DNA of 64,000 nt from Puccinellia tenuiflora. Taxonomy: Eukaryota; Streptophyta; Magnoliopsida; Poales; Poaceae. The notes beneath the pieces are model-generated. The model did no database searches. It saw only the letters and a list, made by a program, of their open reading frames with translations, and had not been told where the DNA came from. Location of the stretch: positions 124,001-188,000 of the forward strand of contig QRDG01000526.1 in assembly GCA_012064385.1 (NCBI GenBank), given 5' to 3'. Position 1 is the first letter of the stretch. The number at the start of each line of letters is the position of its first letter. Both the position numbers and the translations under genes were made by a program. Positions 58,241-64,000 of this stretch are shown here, one piece after another.

Positions 58241-61200
58241 GAAAGCGCGCTCGTCGCCTTCCTCAGGGCAAACTCTGACATGTTCGCATGGACACCGTCA
58301 GATATGTACGGCGTACCGAGGGAGGTGATCGAGCACCACTTAGCCGTGTGTCCAAACGCACGCCCCGTGAAGCAAAAGGCGCGACGTCAAGCGCCAGAAA
58401 AGCAAGATTTCATCGTCAAGGAAGTAGAAAAGTTGAAGAAAGCAAGCATCATCAAGGAAGTTGTCCATCCCACTTGGCTCGCCAACGGTGTTGTCGTTCC
58501 CAAGCACACCGGAGGAAGCCGCCTCTGCATCGACTTCACCGACCTCAACAAGGCCTGCCCCAAGGACCCCTATCCCCTCCCGAGGATCGACCAGATCGTG
58601 GACTCCACCGCCGGCTGCGCACTCCTCTGTTTTCTGGATGCCTTCTCTGGTTACCACCAGATCAAGATGGCAAAGGAAGACGAGGAGAAGACAGCATTTC
58701 TCACCCCTTGTGGTGTGTTTTGCTACGTCTGCATGCCCTTCGGCTTGAAGAATGCCGGCGCCACTTTCCAGCGTCTCATGAGGATCGCCTTGGGGGCTCA
58801 AATGGGGAGGAATGCAGAGGCCTACGTCGACGACATCGTGGTCAAGACTCGCGAGGAGGACACGCTCATCAAGGACCTCGAGGAGACCTTTGCCAACCTG
58901 CGCAAGGTGAACATCAAGCTGAACCCCGCCAAGTGCGTCTTCGGGGTCCCTTCAGTCAAGCTCCTCGGGTTCCTGGTGTCCCATCGCGGCATCGAAGCAA
59001 ACCCCGACAAGATCAAGGCCATAGAAGAAATGCAGCCTCCTCGTCGCCTCAAGGACATGCAACGCTTGGCGGGATGTATGGCCAGCCTCGGCCGGTTCAT
59101 CTCCAAGTTCGGCAAAAGGGCGCTGCCATTTTTCAAGATTATGAAGCGGTCTGGTCCTTTCAAGTGGACCCCTGAAGCGGCAAAAGCCTTCGAGGATCTG
59201 AAGAAATACCTGGCGAGCCCACCCATCATGGTTGCCCCACGCCCTCGCGAGCCTCTGAAGCTGTATCTTGCAGCCACTCCTCAGACGGCAAGCGCGGTCT
59301 TGGTGGCTGAAAGGGAAGAGCCAGTTCTCGTCAAGCAGAGCCACGCCTCGACAAGCCCAGAACTCCACGACAAGGAAGCAGCCTCGACAAGCACCCAGCC
59401 TCTACAAGCAGGGCCTCAAGAGACCCTCAACAAGGACTCCACCGGGCCTCGAGAGGAGCCCACTGCTGCCACGCCTACAACTACCCTCGTCGAGCATCCC
59501 GTGTACTTCGTCAGCACAGTGCTACGAGATGCTCGCGAGCGCTACCCCATGCAGCAAAAGCTCCTCTTCTCGCTCCTCAGCGCCTCCAGAAAGCTGCGCC
59601 ACTACTTCCAGGGTCACCCCATCAAGGTGGTCACCTCATATCCCCTGGAGCAAGTCCTGCGCAACCCAAACGCGACAGATCGCGTAGCGAGCTGGGGCAT
59701 CGAGCTGCAACCCTTCGAGCTGGAATTTGACACCACAAGAGTCATCAAGGGCAGGGCGCTAGCTGATTTCATGGCTGAGTGGACGGACACACGCAAAGAA
59801 GAGCCTCAAGAAGAACAAGCTACAACCTCAGGACAGACAGAGCCCGGCTACTGGACCATGCACTTCGACGGCGCCTTCGCGGCCCGGAGTGCAGGGGCTG
59901 GGGCTGTCCTCACCTCACCAACAGGCGACAAGCTATACTACGCCGTCCAGTTGTGCTTCAAGGACCACGACAAGGTCTCCAACAACATTGCCGAATACGA
60001 GGGCCTCCTCGCTGGGCTCAGAGCCGCCATCGCCCTCGGCATCAAGCGCATCCTCATCAAGGGCGACTCTCAGCTCCTCGTCAACTTCTCCAACAAAAGC
60101 TACACGCCTAAGGACACCTACATGGTGGCCTATCTTGAAGAGGTACGCAAGCTCGAGAAGCACTTCAGGGGCATGGAACTCAAGCATATTCCGCGAGGAG
60201 AGAACCAAGAAGCCGATGACCTCGCCAAGCGAGCAGCAAAGAGAGAAGCCCAGCAGCCTGGAGTGTTTGAGGAGAGACTCGCTAAGGCCTCCGTCAAGCA
60301 ACCAGTGGTCAACATAAGCGTTCAAGAGGAGCTCCCACCAGCCCCACCAAGTGGAGCACCAAACTGCGGGTTGCCCTCAGGCGATCGCTTGTTGATGACT
60401 TTGGTACGCCAAGACACTGGTTGGATCGACGAGATCAAGCGCTACCTGCAAGATCGAGTCCTCCCCGAAGAAGATGCAGAAGCTGAGAGAATTGCTCGCC
60501 AGGCCAAGTCCTACTGCCTCCACGACGGAGACCTGTACCGTAAGCGCCCCAATGGGGTTGCGTTGCGGTGCGTCCCTGCCGAGGAAGGCCGCCAGCTCAT
60601 CAACGACATCCACAGCGGAGAGTGCGGCCATCACTCGTCCTCGCGCACCTTGGCAGGCAAGGTTTTCCGAAGTGGCTTCTACTGGCCCTCTGTCCTTCAA
60701 GATGCAGCTGAAATTGTCCAGTCCTGCGACGCCTGCCAATTCCACGCCAAGCAGATCCACCAGCCCGCACAAGGACTCCAGACGATCCCGCTCTCCTGGC
60801 CGTTCGCGGTCTGGGGGCTGGACCTGCTGGGACCTTTCCCGCGAGCGCTCGGGGGCTACCGCTACCTCTACGTCGCCATCGACAAGTTCACCAAGTGGCC
60901 CGAGGTGGAACCCGTGCGCACCATTCCGGCGAAATCAGCGGTGAAATTCATCAGGAGCCTGGTCTGCCGCTTCGGCGTGCCCAACCGCATTATCACCGAC
61001 AACGGCTCACAGTTCACCAGCGGCGCCTTCAAGTCCTACTGCGGCAGCCTCGGCGCCCAAATCTGCTACGCCTCGGTGGCTCACCCACGCAGCAATGGAC
61101 AGGCCGAGCGAGCCAATGCTGAGGTGCTCAAGGGCCTCAAGACGAGAAGCTTTAACCGCCTCAAGGCCAGCGGCAAGAACTGGATCGACGAGCTCCCCTC

Positions 61201-61352
61201 GGTGCTCTGGTCCATCCGCACCACGCCAACAAAGCCAACTGGCGAGACGCCATTCTCCCTCGTCTACGGCGCCGAAGCCGTCCTCCCCAGCGAGATCACC
61301 CACGGCTCTCCGCGAGTCTTGGCCTTCAAGGAGGCCGAGCTGGATGAGCTCC
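58241..61352 (+). pseudogene. pol: pol: RT, RNase H, integrase (Gypsy copy 2), truncated at 3' end
   Basis: One open frame runs from the TAG to the break. RT has the YVDD box in AEAYVDDIVVKTREED near 58820, RNase H has HFDGAFAARSAG near 59860 and IKGDSQLL near 60058, and integrase has its HHCC finger near 60620-60750, D in WGLDLLGP, D in IITDNGSQF and E in SNGQAERAN. All visible catalytic residues are intact. After ELDELP the frame enters foreign LTR sequence and stops at 61375. Compared with copy 1, about 130 codons of the integrase C-terminus are lost. Confidence 0.93.
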
Positions 61353-61358
61353 CCTATG
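61348..61358. other. Rearrangement junction between Gypsy pol and LTR fragment
   Basis: Left of 61352 the sequence follows Gypsy pol (copy 1 continues CGCAACGACG); right of it, it follows 44633 onward (CCCTATGACATCAC). The overlap is one base, so the join is not homologous. The distance to the first copy is 16,719 bp. Confidence 0.85.
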
Positions 61359-61654
61359 ACATCACTACTTTCTGAGCCGGCTGGAGCTTGTTGTCATGAT
61401 TCGGTACAGGAGATGCCCGACAAGGGGTACTGTTCACCCAGAGCAGTTATACGGACCGGGATCACTCGTACGGGGCTGTCGGTTGGTGCGTCCGGCTTCA
61501 GTCCAGCCGGACGCCCGCATCCGGGTAGACGCAGGCGGCTTGCTTCATCCGGCGGGTTTCAGGCGGCACTACGCAGCCGGCACTTGTTCAGCCGGCCTGC
61601 GGAGAACTGAAGGAATAGGCTTCTTTGGGATATCCGGGGTTCATATCCCCGACA
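61353..61654 (-). repeat. Truncated LTR, copy of 44634-44935
   Basis: It contains only the 5' (U3) side of the minus-oriented LTR and ends TATCCCCGACA. No indels and about seven substitutions separate the two copies over 302 bp by hand count. Confidence 0.9.
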
Positions 61655-62369
61655 CCACCCGCCCCCAAGCTCCTGCTCTGTTCTCCCCGGCCATCTCCGG
61701 CCGCTTCCCGTCTCCCGCACCCCACCTCGACCGGGCTCGACCTTCCCCGCTCCCCTGCTCCGCCATGACCGGTCCGGCCATCTCCTCCTCAACTCCTCCC
61801 CGTCGCCTCCTGCCCTGGCCGTGCCCGCGCGCCTCTTTCCTCCTCCCCCCCGACGACCTCGTCCCCGGCTGGCCTAGCCATGGCCGTGCCCGGCCTCCCC
61901 CTCCGCGAGCTCCTCCTTCCCCCGACCTCCTCCATCCGTCCCCATCCTGTTCCCGCATTCACGCGTCCGTCGTCGCCATTCTCAGCTCGCGGCCGAGCTG
62001 CTCATGCCCGAGCCACGCCCTGGCTCCCTTCCATGTGCCGTGTTGCTGCAGGTGCTGCTGCTGCTCCCCGTTGACTTCTCCGTCCCCGTCGTGGATTTTC
62101 CCCGATGTGCTCCCCATCGTGTTCCCGTTGATGCTTTCGTGTTCCCGTTCCCCGACGCGTTCCCCATCCCGTTCCCGTCGTGAAGACCCAACCGCCAAGG
62201 TCTCCGATCCCCGTCGTGAAGCACTGTGAAGCCCGATCCCCGAAGATGGATACGACAAGTTCTTCCACGACTCCGTGCAATGACAAGATCTACCCCGACC
62301 GGAACCCGCCGAGTTCTCCGATGCTGTGAACCCCGTCGACCCCAAAGCCCGGAACGCCAAGGTCCACCA
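61655..62369. repeat. C-rich flank, copy of 44936-45652
   Basis: Same order and same junction with the Copia LTR (GGTCCACCA then TGAAAG) as the first copy. Identical junctions mean the nested arrangement existed before it was copied. Confidence 0.9.
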
Positions 62370-64000
62370 TGAAAGAACAAGCTATGCCCGAGATGTCGCC
62401 TAGAGGGGGGGGGGGGTGAATAGGCGATTAAAACTTTTTCTATTTAGGGGCTTGATAATTACGGAATAAAACTATGTGTTTAAATTAACAAGCTAACAAC
62501 CTAAAATACTAGGTTTGCCTAAGTGCACCAACAACTTATGCTAAGCAATATGACAACAAGGTGATAGCAAGATATGAACCTCAAGCACGAAGGCTATCAC
62601 AATGTAAATTGCATAAGTAAATGGCTCGGGTATAGAAATAACCGAGGCACGCTGAGACGAGGATTTATTCCCGAGTTCCTCCTTGTTAAGGGAGTACATC
62701 TCGTTGAAGGGGTGTGAGCTCGCCACAAAAGGCCTACTCAAGATGCCACAAAGGCCTCACCCTATTCTCCGATGAACCGCACCCAAAGGTTTGGTTCACC
62801 TTCCACTATCAGGAATCCTTCGAGGCGATTCCGGAGCCCTTTTACATCGTTCTTGGGGCACAACCGGCAACTCAATTGGGGGCTCCCGAACCCGTAACAG
62901 AAGCTTCACAAAATCGAAAGTCTTCGAGGCACCTCAAACCGTCTAGGGTACCTCCGGACCAAGTCCAGAGACGCACCGCACAAAATCTAAACGGCTGAGA
63001 AAATCACAGGGCCAGAGATTCCGGGTCCCTTGGACCGGAGACTTCGGTGGGGCCGGTGACTCCGCCCATCTCTGGGATACCTCCGGACCGAGTCCAGGAG
63101 CGCACCACACAAATCCATTCGGGAGCGAAAAACTGGGACCGGAGACTCCGGGTCCTCTGGACGGAGACTCCGGACCATCTCCGGGGTAGATCCACACAGA
63201 AAAACAGAACCCATAACTTTTGCAAATGAACTCCGTTTCGATATCTTGGACTCGTTGGAATCATCACAATGAGCACAACAAGATAGGAGAAACATCATAG
63301 CCCAACAAAATATTGTAAACCAAATGGGGAAAGATTAAAAGCTCTTTTTCGCAAACCGAAAAACCGTTTCTTTTGCAATTGAAGTCCGAAGGAAGTAAAA
63401 CCAATTTTGTTGGAAAGAGGACGACAAAAGCAACCTTTGAAAATGACAAACAAGCAAAGGAGATTTTGCAAAGGATTGGAAAGGTGAAACCTTTCAAAGG
63501 GATGAACCGGCAAAATCTCCAATACCGAAGATGCAAATGAAGACGCATATGCAAACCATTTTCGGTGATCTTAGCCTTGTCATAACACGCACGACAAGCA
63601 CCAAGACCACATCACGGTAAGAGTCAAATAAGAACCAATGAAGATGATTTCAAGGATGCAAGGATGCAAAGGGTTGAGATCTCCACGAACGATACGATCA
63701 AGTAACTCGGTCGAGAGCCCCTCTTGATAGTACGGTTATCTATCCTATAATCCGGTCTCTCACTAAACATCATGAGACCAGTAAAATAGAAACCCTATCA
63801 AGATCATACCTTTGCCTTGCGCATAAATCCACTTGAGGTCAATGAAGACGGTCTTCATCTCCTCAAGACGAACCACCTTCCTCGATTGCGCTTCGGTGAA
63901 GATTCACATGTGGCTCCCCCATACACCAAGATGGGAGAAGCACCTCTTCGGCATATCTTCACTTGGCCTTTGTCTTGATGACGAACACCTTGGCCTTGAT
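62370..64000 (-). repeat. Copia-type LTR, third copy, TATA-less, running off the window
   Basis: It matches 45653 onward but lacks about 640 bp between two GGGTAC words (46234 and about 46880 in the first copy), which removes the TATA box and some tandem units. The end lies beyond 64000. Confidence 0.9.

Larger units (their letters stand above)
54721..61352 (+). mobile_element. Ty3/Gypsy LTR retrotransposon, copy 2 (3' part missing)
   Basis: A full 5' LTR, primer site, gag-protease and most of pol are present. It is inserted in the Copia 5' LTR. It ends abruptly at 61352 inside integrase, where an LTR fragment of another element starts; the rest of pol, the antisense gene and the 3' LTR are not in the window. 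It is better preserved than copy 1, with one frameshift and one in-frame TAG before the break. Confidence 0.93.

Noticed and set aside
1..64000. tRNA, rRNA or organellar insertions
   Set aside because: No cloverleaf-like or conserved rRNA words were noticed; a tRNAscan-SE run would be decisive.

Overview
This is a nuclear genomic window from a grass, most likely a Triticeae cereal or wild relative (wheat, Aegilops, rye or barley group). The reasons are nested Ty3/Gypsy and Ty1/Copia retrotransposons with GC-rich grass-type coding DNA, a Stowaway MITE with the CTCCCTCCGT terminus, Helitrons, and two intron-containing plant genes with grass-like codon use. I do not assign TE family names because that needs a TREP/RepeatMasker search.

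Layout. 1-12045: the 3' three quarters of a Gypsy element. It has a decayed gag-pol on +, a spliced accessory gene on the antisense strand (7036-10668) and a 3' LTR (10975-12045). 12046-13913: part of a Helitron on the minus strand carrying a duplicated fragment of a small membrane-protein gene. Its 5' terminus abuts a Copia-type internal fragment (13914-17679), which is cut by a 4-kb LTR-like unit (17680-21718). 21719-24319: intergenic DNA with a Stowaway MITE that carries a second MITE. 24843-30819: the only gene island, a FAR1-related (FRS) gene on minus and an At4g17616-like PPR gene on +, head to head across about 1 kb. 31670-34710: a Helitron with recognisable 5' TC and 3' hairpin-CTAG ends on the minus strand, followed by a BAHD acyltransferase gene fragment. 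36401-44245: Gypsy debris holding a five-exon accessory gene (with a hAT element inserted in exon 1), 108-bp tandem repeats, an AT-hook reading frame and an RNase H-integrase remnant. 44246-44935: an LTR facing minus. 45653-54720: a non-autonomous, gag-only Copia-type element on minus. 54721-61352: a second copy of the first Gypsy family, inserted in the Copia 5' LTR. From 61353 the sequence of 44634 onwards starts again (LTR part, GC-rich flank, Copia LTR), which looks like the seam of a tandem duplication of about 16.7 kb or an assembly chimera.

How the parts relate. The two host genes are complete as spliced models and unrelated to each other except for a shared promoter interval; the FRS protein is itself a domesticated MULE transposase with both recognisable catalytic Asp positions changed to Asn. 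All TE genes here are broken by stops, frameshifts, insertions or truncation. The most informative signals are an in-frame UAG between protease and reverse transcriptase shared by both Gypsy copies, the spliced antisense accessory gene and its five-exon relative, loss of the TATA box from two of three Copia LTRs, the paired Helitrons sharing a 5' terminal domain, and the duplication seam at 61352.

Coordinates of exons come from splice signals and reading-frame continuity read by eye; identity figures are hand counts. No database search was run.
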